Notes: a model not told the origin generated them from the sequence alone. A stretch of 64,000 bases of DNA from Carallia brachiata (GCA_021464245.1 JADCRB010000019.1:1364001-1428000); one strand, 5' to 3'. Positions 1-12,002 are shown, counted from the stretch's first letter. Numbers and translations: made by a program.

Positions 1-504
1 GGGTTTGAGTATCAGTGTCTGTACTTTTCCCTGACACATAGCTAGCTAGTCACTGAGGTAGTTAAAATTATAATGCAGCGATAAGTTCCAAATTTGATAA
101 TCGCTGTGATTCTCAACGGCGAAGCCACGTTCGGCTTTACTAGTGCTCGGGTGGTGCATTTGTCTCTTTAGAGATGGTTGAATGAGATAGTATCGAACAG
201 AATTATTCTGATTTCGACTGACAAATTTAATGATCGACATATTTACAATAAATTTTTTTGATTGTTTAGGAAAAAAAATAAGAACAAAGACAAACAAAAA
301 TGACAAAAATAATGATCCTCGTGACCTTAAGTATATATATATCCAAAATCTCAACTTCTCATTTAAAAAAAAAGAGGTGAAATTAAAAAAAAATGAGGAA
401 AGTTATTTCTATCCTAACTCCAGTCCAAAATGGTCGGTTGATGAACAAACTAATATATTATTATACACAATAGTTTAACAGTAAATAAATAGAATGTATA
501 GTTT
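1..504. other. A+T-rich intergenic edge
   Basis: No gene is supported here. Short open frames on both strands have low-complexity Lys/Asn/Phe composition and match no family I recognise. The sequence ends at the left arm of the foldback element that follows. Confidence 0.5.
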
Positions 505-1199
505 CTCAAAAGGTATAAATGTTAATTTTATTCAAAATTTTTATTGGTTTGTTAATTTTTATCTATTATATTTTTTGTGTGAAAATCAGTTTATTAGGAT
601 ATCTCCGTTATAATAATTTTATCCAACAATTACTTTATTTGTTAAGTTGGCTGACGTAGTAATTAACAAAGTGTTACGTCAACCAACTTGTTTCTTACTA
701 GTTGCCTTGACTTGACATTTTAATTTTGATAATAATTTTTAATTATTTTTATAAAAAATTATATAAATTTTTTTTAAAAATCAATTTCTCATTTCTTTCT
801 CTTCCTTTCTCTCACATCGCCGCTCTCTCCTTTCTTTTTCTCTCCTCCCTCCTCCTTCTCTCTCTCTTTCCAAAGAGAAATGGAGAAATTGATTTTTTTT
901 AAAAAAATCTATACAATTTTTTAATAAAAATAATTTAAAATAATAATTAAATTTAAAATGTCACGTTATTATTATTTGATGACGTGACAACTAGTGAGAG
1001 ACAAGTTAGCTGATGTAACACTCCGTTAATTATCACATGAGCCAACTTAACGAATAAAATAATAGTTTGGTAAAATTATTATAATAAAAAAACGTATTGA
1101 ATTAGTTTTCACACAAAAAAAGTAATAAATAAAAATCAACAAACTGACAAAAACTTTAAATAAAATTGACTTTTATACCTTCTAAAAAAATATATAATT
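505..1199. repeat. Foldback (MITE-like) element with ~290-bp inverted arms
   Basis: The stretch from about 505 to 800 is repeated in reverse complement from about 880 to 1190. Matching blocks include AAGGTATAAA near the outer ends, TTTTTGTGTGAAAA, GTTAAGTTGGCT and ACTAGTTG, and an inner AAATCAATTTCTC. The loop between the arms (about 795-875) is a pyrimidine-rich CT stretch. Similar words AGAATGTATAGTTT (491-504) and AGAATATATAGTTT (1200-1213) flank it and may be a diverged target duplication, although they could also belong to the arms. There is no coding capacity, so it is a non-autonomous element. The exact ends are uncertain. Confidence 0.7.
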
Positions 1200-1213
1200 A
1201 GAATATATAGTTT

Positions 1214-2082
1214 TATAATTTTTTTCGTGTGTGTGCAATTAAATGATTGCAGAGCAAAATAACTTGGCATAGAAAGCTGACTATAGTGATTGGAACAAAA
1301 ATGGCAATTCATAAAAGTAAATTTCACCACATCTGCAATATTGTAAGAAAGATGTTTGGTTCCCTCCGAAAAAAAAAAAAAAAAGATATTTGGTTAAAAA
1401 GGGTATAGTCTGAGAGCTGTCATTGTATGCCAGATACAGGCAGAGCTGTGTTTTTGTCTGCATCTTATGGGAATGTTTGACCGGTTCAATTGTTCAAACA
1501 TTCTCATAATATATAGGGAAATATTCGTTGTGTTCATTTCAATGATATTTATTATTAAATAACTGAATTTAAAAATAAATAAACAAACATGTTACATTAA
1601 CAACTTGCTCTTGACGTAGTTTAACTCTGAATTGAGCTACTGAGCGGCACTGGACACCTCTATTTGTTTTTGTTATTCCATTTCACATGGAATCAATGCA
1701 ACATGGAAAGTGGAAAGTGGAAACGAGGCTTTGAGCAGACGGGTTTGCTTCAGGACATGTTTGCTACGTCCATTGCCATGATTTGAGGACCATAATAACA
1801 TGATTCGTTCCAACAAATGATAGAAAACCATTCATTAACCCTTAAATTTATTTTTATTGACTTCCTGGAATTATCGTTCCCATGTAAATTATTGGCAGCA
1901 TTACCGAGAATTGTCAAGTTTCTCTAAACGAAATGAATCGAAATTTGCCCAGATGAGGCATTTCCATACCATGAAAAAAGAAAATAGATCACCTCATAAA
2001 CAAAACGAGGAAACAGAGAAATTCCCAAGCAGACTGAAAACTTCATGAAAGATGGGGAAGGAAGTAGTAAGAGTCAGGTACA
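1214..2082. other. Intergenic, 3' flank of the APEM9-like gene
   Basis: No gene is seen. The right part should contain the 3' untranslated region and poly(A) signals of the minus-strand gene that ends at 2083. The few open frames here are antisense or random. Confidence 0.5.
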
Positions 2083-5000
2083 TCATCGGGTTGAGGTAGG
2101 TACAGGAATGGCAGCAAGGGGGTTTACCTGATATGAAAATGCAAGCTGCCACAAGTCCACCAAAGACTTCTTTATGGACAAAGCAGGGCTCCCAATAATC
2201 CTGGAACACACAGAGAAAGAACAAGATATAAAATTTTATAAGGGCATGATAAAATAATTTTCTTTATAACATAAGACCTCAAGATGATGGCGTTCCTCTT
2301 TAGCAGATAGTTATCTAACAAAAAACAGGTCAGGCAACCAGTAGGCAAATACATGTGCACTTTGATCCCAGTCAATCTTTCTTTGTCAATATAAATGGCA
2401 GACAGGAAAAGGATCTAAAGTTTAGCAGCTGATACAGAATTCACAGTTCAGGTAATCAAGCACACTCCTCAGTAATCAAGATTTCTACTTGACATGTTTG
2501 AAAGTCCATCTCAGTTGCCATCTATCGTTTCAGTATATGGAAGCAAACAACTGCTATCAGCAAATAGCGCCTCTTACACCATTGGACTAAAAATTGGGCC
2601 TCAATGTTATGCGGAGCACAAAGGTCCCACTCTGATAGCCAACACGACAGGCTAATATCTTAGCAAAATCAAGCTTTCCTTTCATAGATTGCTAGCCAGG
2701 TTCCTTCAAGTGAAAGGAGACTTCAAGCAGCCTCAGGGACAAAACAGTTTTACTATTATTAAGTACTGCTGTTACATTTGAAGGGAAATGCAACAAATAA
2801 AGTATGGACACCATATGACTGCCAATCATCAGAAAAACCTTCAATGAAGGATAACATGAAATTGCATCTATGTAGGCCAGCGAAAAATCATCTTTTGGGC
2901 TGGCCCTATTTAAATCTCGGTAGTCAACACACATGCGAACTTTCCCATGGGCTTAAGACCCCCCTTTTTTAACTCAACTCATGCACTCAGAAATATCTCC
3001 TGACTGGAGTCCATCTCTTCCCGAAAAGCCGATGAGCATGGGATATAGATTCAAAACAGATATACTTTGACCCTCAATTATTGGGCTTGGAAGTTAAAAC
3101 AAATGGTGTCGGAATAACAAGTCCATATAACTACTGCACTGTGAGTTGTATACGAGAAATCATGACTACAAAGGACATCACTAAGTATTGAAAGGCAAAA
3201 TCATCATGGGTAAGATACAATGAACAACATACAGAAAGCAGTTGATGCAGATCTTAACAAATAAAATTTTCGGAGCCAAAGTCCCATTTGATACTCCAGT
3301 CATTCTTGTCTTTCCTTTAACAGAAGACAGGGACACACATAGCAGCCTTCCTCTTCTGCTTTTAGTCTTATGTAATTGTAAGTATTTGATAGCAAAAAGG
3401 ACGTAACATGGTCAAACCACAGAAATTTTTGTGAACATTGACATGATAAGTGTAAATGCACAATAGCAGGTCTAGAATATCTTACCTATTTAAAAGAGCT
3501 TTCTTCTTTTGGTAAACATAAACAATAAGAACGATCATACATCCAAACACAATCTTCCCAGTACTCATGACCAGCTGAAAATTGCCAAGCTTCAAATTGA
3601 TGGAAGGGAACCACCAAAAACAAGTATTAATGAGCCCGGACAAATTTAAGATTGCCTGCTTTGTATCTTTTGGCCCATGAGCTGGGAAATTGGTTTCTGA
3701 GACTTCCGCAGACCCTTCAGAAACAATCAGTTCTTTTGTCGATGAATAGTGTGATCCATGGTTAGTTGCTGCAAAAGTTGAGTACCCTTGTGACAGATTG
3801 GTGGCTTTGTGAGAGTACAGAGAGTGTAATCTCCTCAAAATTTCCTGGGACAACAAAAAAGTATTACAAGAAAGCAAGCAATCAACAAAATTAACCACAG
3901 TGGCATAGACTAAAGTGAAGAAATTTGACAATCAGTATTAAGCACTACAACAAACAAGTATAACAGGACTTGAAGCTCCAAATTTAATAATGATTCAGGG
4001 AAACCTAACTTTATTTCTTTGAAGAGGCACAAGCTAAATTTCCAAAAAGCAGAAAAAAAATGCGAAATAAAAATGAATAGAAAAAAGAAAACATTTGGAA
4101 ATATATCAGCAACAAGTAGTATGTATAGATCAAATAACAACTCCTAAAGCCAAGATTCATCCAAACTTTTGTCCCAAAAAAATGAATGAAGACTGATACT
4201 ATCAATGATTGACTGACAAAAAATTTTTTAGTCTTTCATACATTTCTTTGAGTATCTTGTCCAGGGAAATGAAGAATTCACATTACATAACACCCAACAA
4301 CAACAACTAGCAAGAAGATTCCAAGCTCTTTCATGTAATGCTTCTAAAAAAATCAACAATAACAGCAAACAAATTTCAATTATCCTAGAAGACTAAAAGA
4401 TATTGAGAAAATCCTTTAATGACAAATATAACAGTAAGGAAGAACAACTGGAACTGTAGTATGCATGTACAGATTGGCACATACCAGCAATTCAGATAGT
4501 GGCTGGCAGCACGATAAGATGCAAACAACTATATCTTACCTGTCTTTTTTCCTCAGGTAATGCAGCTTTCTCAACCCAAGCGATTGAAAGGTCCACTTTT
4601 TTCAATGCAGCAGCAAGAAGGGTGACAGCATAGATTTCGACGACTGCAATGTACTGATCAAGTTCCAAAATATGAGCCCCATGACATCCTTCTAGAAGAT
4701 TCAGGTCAGCCTCTGCACCAACAACATAGCATCTTCCATCCATGTATCTGCAATTGCCGAGAAACTCTTCAAGAAACTCTTGGACACCTATGCATGAACC
4801 TTCTGCTATCTGCAAACATACACTGACACACAAAGAAGACTAAAGGTGAAACATATTCTCCCTAAAATATGAAACTAACCTTTTCCAAGACATTTGTCTG
4901 AGATTAAGTAAATTTCACAATTTGTAACTAGATCTTACTTTCGCATACAGAAAAAAATAATAATAATAATAAAAGCATATGGTCTCTAGCACCTTCTCTG

Positions 5001-6776
5001 CAACATGGACTAACAATATCTCCCAAATGCAATATGACACTGCCAGACGTGCCAATATTCATAGCAAAAGTAGCAGAATAGCTTCCTTAGCAGCCAGAAG
5101 TAGCATTATCACACAAGTGTCATCGTGGCAGCCTCAACCAAAAAAGGATGTGCGTGCTCTATTGCTTTTCCTATTATATTGTGAATTTGCCACATTGTGC
5201 TTAACTGTTAAAGCCATTGTCTTCACAAAAGAAAGTCCCAAATCAAATAGAAAAGTTAACCTTCTTGCTCTCTTTGGTAAAAGTTCAAACTACAACCACT
5301 TGATCTAAATTCTTGTTCTACCTAATTACTCCTCACAGTCCCAAATTTCAAATATTAAATGAATAAGAATCAATGCAAGAAACTCTGTGAGATACTTCAT
5401 CTGGAAGGGAAATATCTTCTATGCAATCCAAACTAAAGCAGAAACTTTTGCTAACTAGGAATACACTTTTCCTGGACTTAAAAGACACTTTGCAGATTTT
5501 ACGCATAGGCACTCTCAAGTCAAGCCTAGTCTCTCGGTTTCTTTCGATTCCTTATCCTCTTTTCAGAACTCAAAACTTTCAAATTGCCGTGTGTGTCTAC
5601 TTTAGTTATCTAGATCAAAAAATAATTAAAAAGAAACACAGTAATAAAATAACAAAGGCGTGAAGGAGATGATCCATATATTATAACTGTGCACATTGAA
5701 GGATTTTATTCTACATCAGATGTTTTATTAAGGATCTCATGAATCAATGGTACAGTTCTTGCAACCAAGAACAAGGAAAACATCTACTCGCAAGATGACA
5801 TAGATATAAAATTGCATCCCACTTCTTCATAACTAACCATGGGCTAATGGCACTTCAATGAAAAGCAAAACATAGATGTTGCCACATCGATACAGATAGT
5901 AACAGTTAGGATTTTGCGTGTGCAACCTATCAAAGAGCAGAAAATGACAGGAATTTGAATGAAAACAATTAACCGCATCCCTAAATTACTGTGAAATCTT
6001 TATCAGAAATAATTAGAAATTGAAGTTGCAATGGGTAAGATTACCCTGTGAGAAGAACCTGAACAGGAATTGCCCCAGGAACAAACAACACTTTAAGCTC
6101 ACTCACAATCTGGGATGCCCTGCATAAAATGATCAAAAAGGATTAAAATGTTAACTATGTAGAGTATCATAATTTTATGCTTTTGAGCAAGCATTGCCAT
6201 ACTTTGATGACCATTTAAGAAGTTCAAAACTCCAGATGAGAAACTTCAGGCATAAACAGATATCTAAAATAATTATAACATAACTGTGTCTTCATGCATA
6301 AGGATACTAGATTACCTAATATAAAAGATTTCAAAATCATCACAAACCTCCCTTTTTTCTTTTCTATTGGAATTTCTGGATTTGTGAATTATTATAGATT
6401 ATTCGGCGGTAGAATGGAATTGGGATATGGATAGAATATAATGAAATAGAGCCACTTTGAGGTTCCCTATGAAATGAGGCATGGAACGAAGACACTACGA
6501 AGAAATTCCGGGAGTTACGAAGGAAACTTCGAGCTCATATTGGTCATGAGATTGAGCAGCATTGCAAACCAACAAAAAGCAAATTATCCTGTGTCATCAT
6601 CTCCAATAACTTTCCACAGCAATTCATTCCCACAAAAAATAATAATAATAATGATAATAATAATAATAATAATAATTCAGTATAATGAGATTGAGCAGCA
6701 TTGCAAACCAACAAAGAGCAAATTATCCAGTGTCATCATCTCCAATAACTTTCTAAAGCAATTCATTTCCACCAAA

Positions 6777-6809
<33 letters not shown>

Positions 6810-7775
6810 GAACATTTTAAACATAAATGTAATAATTGGTTTTGTATTTGCTAGCTTGATGTCAGTAAATTAAATACAAAAGATGTCATAATTCACATAA
6901 AAAAATCATTTACTTCACTCTTTTGTCCATGCATGAACTTTTGAACCACATGCATCTTTTAATATAAAGCTATAGAGCTACCAAGCTCTAATTAGAGAAT
7001 CACGTTCAATTCTTGTCATACCGGGCGGAAATAAAGTAGTAACATCCACAATAGAATATAAATCCACCATTACTTGATGTATCTACCTTCAAAATATTTC
7101 CAAACACGATCATGACCTTAAATCCTAAAAAACAACTGGCAAGAAGTAAAAAGGAGCCTAGTGGCAAACTATGACCGTAATTGATGAATTTTTCACCCCA
7201 AACCCACTTAGATCTGTACACAACCAGGCAATGAGCTTTAAACATTAGAGAGAAATGACTGGAAATGTAAACAAGAGTTTGATGTAAGTGCCTGCCAAGT
7301 TGGTTCAATGACTGGACCAGCACCATACCAGCTGATTCCATCATGTCATGCAGCTCATCAATGTACTCTACGGCTTTGCCACCAAAATCATCATCATATA
7401 TTTGCTTTAAAACTGAGGAAGCTAAAGATGCAGCCTCCTCACACATTGAGCAAACAAGGTAGCTGAAAACAACAACTAGTAAGGTTTTAAAAGATAATAT
7501 CACAAGGGATAAATAAATTAGCAAAAAGATCAAACCATTGACAAAATTGACTGGTTTGGTTAGTAATCCTTCCTCCAAAGGAAACAATGATTTTCTTAAA
7601 ATAGTTGCCAAAAACAAACCCGTTTATCTCCTAGTTTCCAACAAACAATAATTTTCTATTGGGATCGCAAGTCATGATAATAATCATCAGAAATAAGGCT
7701 ATAAGAGAGAAACAATTACCTCTCCGAAAGCTCAATTTGTTCCCAAACTGTGGAATTGGAGTCAGCCACTGCCAT
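2083..7775 (-). CDS. APEM9: APEM9-like peroxisomal membrane tether (six exons)
   Basis: Exons read 7775-7720, 7462-7292, 6119-6045, 4822-4540, 3844-3486 and 2200-2083. Phases agree at every junction and they join into 353 codons plus TGA. The product resembles plant APEM9 (aberrant peroxisome morphology 9), a tail-anchored protein of the peroxisome membrane that tethers the PEX1-PEX6 ATPase complex for recycling of the import receptor PEX5 (family knowledge). Visible support: the N-terminal helical segment with SYLV and EEAASLASSVL, the LLTGVCLQIAEGS block across the exon 3/4 junction, one hydrophobic segment at about residues 292-306 followed by Lys residues, and a conserved C-tail with VDLWQLAFSYQVNPLAA. 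Intron 2 starts with GC rather than GT. Intron 5 carries a gypsy relic. Internal TAA after LLNR would end the protein early if exon 5 were not spliced at AG/GTAAGA. The family assignment rests on memory of the conserved blocks. Confidence 0.85.
2692..2990 (-). mobile_element. Ty3/gypsy reverse-transcriptase relic in APEM9 intron 5
   Basis: On the minus strand, from about 2960 downward, the reading GKVRMCVDYRDLNRASPKDD is the start of the reverse transcriptase domain of plant Ty3/gypsy elements (the block before the first catalytic Asp). The following frame degenerates quickly, and a stop lies just upstream in the KKGG segment. No LTR, integrase or RNase H is recognisable nearby, so this is a short decayed piece, transcribed only as part of the host intron. 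Confidence 0.8.
6547..6806. repeat. Tandem duplication ending in TAA microsatellites, APEM9 intron 2/3 region
   Basis: A unit that starts GAGATTGAGCAGCATTGC (about 6550) and ends in an (AAT)n tract near 6640-6675 is repeated from about 6688, with a second (AAT)n tract at 6777-6803. The copies differ at only a few bases. This looks like a local duplication, perhaps promoted by the microsatellite. It lies in the large intron between exons 2 and 3 and does not touch coding sequence. Confidence 0.85.
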
Positions 7776-8058
7776 CTCTTTCTCTTTGGCTCTATCAATC
7801 TCCTAATCTGAAGCACAAAAAGAAAACTGCAAAATCTAACGAAAATATCAAGATATAAACTACACCAATAGAGTTAAACTAGAATAACTCATTCAACAAA
7901 GGAATAACTCATTCAACAAAGCAATCGTCCTACAGTCCGAATGAAGCAGAACAGAATAACAACAATTACAAGGACAATTCCTCTTTGTACCACTTTCAAT
8001 ATGAATTCACATGTGCGTTATGCCAAAACACATGTATTTATATACACAAGCATGTACT

Positions 8059-8281
8059 CCAAACAACAACAACACAACAACAACAACAACAAAGCCTCAA
8101 TCCCAAATTTAATTTGGCTCTATCATGCACTCAGTCAACTGTAAGCCTTAATTGTTCTAAATCCTTTTTAACTAAAGATTTCCAAGTCAACTGAAAACTT
8201 AGATCTACCCTTCCCTCTCCTCACTCCATCTACCCGAGTCTGGTCACCCCTCTTAAGAAAAGCACCTACCGGTCTACATTG
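8059..8281 (-). mobile_element. 5'-truncated RTE-clade LINE with (TTG)n tail
   Basis: Read on the minus strand, the sequence encodes pieces of the ORF2 C-terminus of plant RTE-type LINEs: a block like RRGDQTRVDGVRRGKGR followed, after frame changes, by a KKDLEQL/DRAKLNLG-like end. It then runs into a TTG-repeat tail at about 8059-8092, the usual 3' end of this clade. Only about 220 bp remain, and several stops are present. It sits in the possible leader intron of the APEM9-like gene. Confidence 0.7.
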
Positions 8282-9980
8282 GAAAAAGAAAATAGTACAA
8301 ATCGAAATGACACCACTTTGTCAGCCCAAAAACTGAAAACCGAAGAAGATGCCCAATGTCCTCCACCCCTTGGACTTCACATTTCAAAGTATCAGAAATT
8401 TAGATCCATCTAAATTGATTTAGACACACTAACACACTATGAAAAAAGCAAATTTTCACTTTTTCATGGACATTTTAAGCAACTACAAAGTCTTGCAAAC
8501 CAATATTGGTGTCAAGACGGGCCGTCGAGTCGGGTCATGTTCGGGTAGACCTATGGGTCAACCCATTTTTTTATTTAAAAAAATCCAGACAAATGTATCA
8601 AAGTTGCATATGACAGATCAACAGAATGAACCGGACACTGACATTCTACAAATCCCAACAGTCTCTCATATTTATTAATTTATGCAATTAAAAGATGTTG
8701 GTTTCTTTTGTATGTAGTATAACTGGTTACACTCTCTCCCATGGATAAATTTAAGCACATGGATTATTACAAAAACTGCAGCAGTAGATAGAGAAAAAAA
8801 ATAGTAGCAGTAATCACCCATCTAAATCACTAGAAAGTGCAGCAGAAAAGATTGACTCTAGCAATAGTTACTCAGATAGTTGAATAAGAATGTAATTTAG
8901 AACCATGAGCTTCAGGGCATTATTACTAAATAGTTGTTTTGTTTTTGAAGCTTCAGAGGTATTATTATTGAATAGCTATCGTCGAATACCATGCAAGAAA
9001 AGCCGATAGGGCACAAAGAAGTCAACCATCGTGAGCATCCAGGCAGACCTCCTGCTTACTTCCCCATTGCAGCATTTTTCTTTCCATTAATCCCAGCATT
9101 TCCCGTTCAGTGATAGGATTCCAATTAAAATTCCAAAACAAAAAGGCCCCTGATTACTACTCAGTGAACTACCTGAGTATAATCTGATCATACTCACTTC
9201 TTTTTTCACTTCTTGATTACTGACCTAAACGGAAATTTCCATTTCATTTTTCTCAGATAATCCAATCCATCAAAATTTCTGACACCCAATTCAGAAAACA
9301 AAAACAAAAATGAAAAAAAAGGAAAGACAATCTTCTAAACAGCCTACCAATTATTCTCCTAGGGGGATATAATCATCAATGATGATTCATCATGAAAAAG
9401 ACAACAGGGTCGTTCATCAAGCAAAAAGTACAGTCAACAGTGGGCAAATCATTCTGTCACAATGGTGTTGCGCGAGTCCCATGCCATGTAGTAGACAGCA
9501 AAGCATTCACAATGATATCCTCATCAAGGTTCTGGTCTGTTGATACAGACCGTCCTTAGTAATTGGGATAACATTCGCAGTCCACTGTTGTTTTTGGCTA
9601 ATTCTTCTCTACCACTGAGATTATTCTACTAACTTTTAGCGCTGTGTTGCAAAACCATCTATAATCCTAAAATTCTAGTGGCCCAATTTTATTGGTTCAA
9701 TTCCCGGATTCATAACATTTCCAAAGAAGAGAACAAAACAAAGGCTTTGTTTTCCAAGTACAATATAAAAAATGAAAGAGGAAACGATTAACGATATCAG
9801 TAAGAGTCAACTGAAAGAAAAAAAAAAACAAGCTTTATTCTAATGTTTTTACAGCTAAATCTTAGCCCATAGTGGAAGTCCAAAATTAAAACACTCCAAT
9901 CTTTCGAAGACCCTCTAAATCCAACAACAACAACGAGAAGACAAAAGAAGAGGATAAAAAACCCAAATAAAATTATTCTT
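8282..9980. other. Non-coding spacer or leader intron
   Basis: No gene is supported. The part around 8510-8570 has a GGGTCxxGTTCGGGT-like composition often seen at transposon ends in plants, but no borders were found. The remainder is ordinary A+T-rich sequence. Confidence 0.45.
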
Positions 9981-10241
9981 ACCTGAAGAAGAATAAGAGG
10001 AAGAAGAAACAGAAGGAGTGGCTGGTGGTGGATGAAGGGCGGGTGGAGGCGTCGCCGGCGGAGGAGGCGAAGCGGACAGGTTACGGTGCTGAAACTAGTC
10101 AAATATACAGGCAAGAAGTTGGAGAAGATGGGCGAGTTGAAAAAATTAATTAAAAAAAAAAAAAAAAAAATGACCCGAAATAATTTCGGGTCAGGACACT
10201 GTGAATCAGATTCGTATTTGTATTTTTAAAGTTAAATTTGA

Positions 10242-10440
10242 CTAGTTCATGGAGGCATCCATGACGGAGGCGTTCTTGTCAGTCCAGAGATTCATAGTCG
10301 CTGGTAGCCGGTAGTCCGTCATTTCATTCATCAAACATTTTAGACACGGCAGCCCGCTTTGCTGCTGCTGCTGCTGCTGGTGTTGGAAATTATTGTAGAG
10401 AGAGAAACAATAGAAAGTAAAGATTCGGACGGTTTTTAGC
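10242..10440 (-). pseudogene. Truncated MYC2-type bHLH gene start (leader plus first 26 codons)
   Basis: On the minus strand the frame from 10322 reads MTDYRLPATMNLWTDKNASV and then MDASMN before a stop at 10242. This matches the characteristic N-terminus of the jasmonate-response bHLH factors MYC2/MYC3/MYC4 (MTDYRL...NLWT.DNAS). A CAG run at about 10358-10378 lies just upstream, as in a gene leader. The JAZ-interaction domain and bHLH domain are absent from the following sequence, which is unrelated spacer. It is therefore a fragment of a gene located elsewhere, copied by segmental duplication or transposon capture. Confidence 0.75.
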
Positions 10441-10792
10441 GTGATTTTCAAAATCCGACTAGATCAATCGGTCTGGTCAATTTAACTAGTGACTCGTTAG
10501 GTGTTCAGTTCAGTTCGGCAAAAAATTGGCACAAGACTCAGACTGGTAAAAATCGATCAAGAACCGATAAAAAATTATTAAAAAATCGAACCGGTTCAAT
10601 CGGTTCCAAATTAAATCAAAATTTTATAAATTATAATTTGATGATAAAATTTATTTAAATTATAATTTAAACTATGACTTTAATTAAAATTTTTAATTTA
10701 ATTTTAAATTTATCAAAATTTTTAATTTAATTTTTAAAATTTAAAAAATTAATATTTAAGTAATATATATATAAATATTATTTTTTTAAGCT

Positions 10793-10793
<1 letters not shown>

Positions 10794-10830
<37 letters not shown>
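10794..10830. repeat. (TA)n microsatellite
   Basis: An alternating TA run of nearly 40 bases lies in A+T-rich spacer. Other short TA runs occur at about 16195-16224, 33469-33484, 34374-34391 and 36701-36734. Confidence 0.9.
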
Positions 10831-10835
<5 letters not shown>

Positions 10836-10917
10836 AAATATTTATTCTACAGTTGAATCTTAACTCACTAATATTTTCGATTTAATAATCGGTCTGATTC
10901 TGACAACCTTAATTTTT

Positions 10918-11384
10918 AAAGGATATGACACTTAATTTATTCTTAAGCTTTTTATGAATTTTTTAAAATTTTTTAATTAAATTGTATATTTTTCAATTCT
11001 TTTATAAATTAGTCTTTTCGTCAACAAAAATTAATAAAATAATCGTTGACCAAATGAAAATGGACAAAAACAAATCATAATTATAGTTTCTTATGTATTT
11101 TCTCGTTGTAATATTTAGAAACTTTTTTTATTTTTTAAATATTTTAATTATTTTTTTAAAATATTAAAACGAAAAAATATAAAGGAAGTTGTATTTAGCC
11201 TTTTTTTTAATCCATTTTCATTTGGTCTAACATTTATTTCTAACGATTTGACTCACTTTTGTTAACGAAGAGACTCATTTGTAAAAAAAATTGAAAGATA
11301 TGAGATACAATTAAAAAATTTTAAAATTTAATTAAAAAAATTATAAAAATTTAAGATTAAAATAAGCATAATCTAATTTAAGAA
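10918..11384. repeat. A+T-rich foldback element
   Basis: The left arm (about 10920-11065) reappears as reverse complement on the right (about 11215-11384). Paired blocks include CCAAATGAAAATGG against CCATTTTCATTTGG at the loop edge, and a TTTTTAATTAAATT-type region in both arms. There is no coding capacity. I could not define a clean target duplication. It is related in composition, but not clearly in sequence, to the element that starts at 11497. Confidence 0.55.
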
Positions 11385-11485
11385 TGAGAGCGAGAGAGGG
11401 GATGGTGGTGGTGGGGGGATAAGAGAACGACAATTTTGGGTGGAGGTGGGGGCTCCGCTGCCTGCATGCGCATTTGGGTTTGGGA

Positions 11486-12002
11486 TTTATTTGGAGGATA
11501 TAAAAAATCTTAAATTTTTAGATTTTTTTTTATTTAAGTTCTAAATTTTTTTGAGATTTTATTTCAGTTCTAAACCTTTTAATTTTGCTCTAAATCAGTT
11601 CTTCCGTTAGTCAAACCGTTAAAAATTACTGTCCACTAACGAAAATTTTTTTAAAAAGATAAAATATACTATTTAAATATTTTTTTTTATTAAATGTTTA
11701 TATTTTACTCTCAAATAATAACATTTAAATTAAGATTTTAAATTTTAAATTTTTTATTTTATTTTTTTAAAATTATATAAAGTATTTCTATTAACTAGTG
11801 AATTAAAATAGTGCATTTTATTTTTAAAAAAAATTTTCGTTAGTAAACAGTAATTTTTAACAGTTTGACTAACGGAAGGACTGATTTGGAACAAAATCAA
11901 AAGGTTTAAAATTGAAATGAAATTTCAAAAAGGTTTAGGGCTTAAATGAAAAAAAATTTAGAAGTTTAAGGCTTTTTTTATACATATCCCCTTTATTTGG
12001 AG
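11486..12002. repeat. Mutator-like MITE, copy 1, with 11-bp target duplication
   Basis: The element spans about 11497-11991. It is flanked by perfect 11-bp direct repeats, TTTATTTGGAG, at 11486-11496 and 11992-12002. Its arms are long inverted repeats: GTTCTAAA..CTTTTAATTTTG..CTAAATCAGTTCTTCCGTTAGTCAAAC on the left returns in reverse complement on the right. The right end reads ATACATATCCCC. An 11-bp duplication falls in the 9-11-bp range typical of Mutator-like elements. No transposase is encoded, so it needs a partner. A sister copy is at 16708-17208. Confidence 0.8.

Larger units (their letters stand above)
7808..9983 (-). other. Possible 5'-UTR intron of the APEM9-like gene
   Basis: On the minus strand a consensus donor CAG/GTAAGA sits at 9983/9982 after a pyrimidine-rich, comparatively G+C-rich block (about 10110-9984). 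A good acceptor (TTTGTGCTTCAG) ends at 7808, about 30 bases before the start ATG at 7775. Together they suggest a non-coding first exon near 10110-9984 and a leader intron of about 2.2 kb. This is inferred from splice signals alone; no ATG-led frame in the upstream block joins the gene. Confidence 0.4.

Noticed and set aside
2600..3100. A working gypsy element in the APEM9 intron
   Set aside because: Only the first RT block is readable; integrase, RNase H, LTRs and the rest of RT are missing.
3482..3931. Stop directly after LLNR as the end of the APEM9-like protein
   Set aside because: A perfect donor (AG/GTAAGA) overlaps that stop, and the conserved C-terminal tail is found in phase at 2200-2083.
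10032..10229. Arg/Lys-rich 65-codon frame on the plus strand
   Set aside because: It is the antisense of a pyrimidine-rich leader followed by a poly(A) tract; the composition is fully explained by low complexity.
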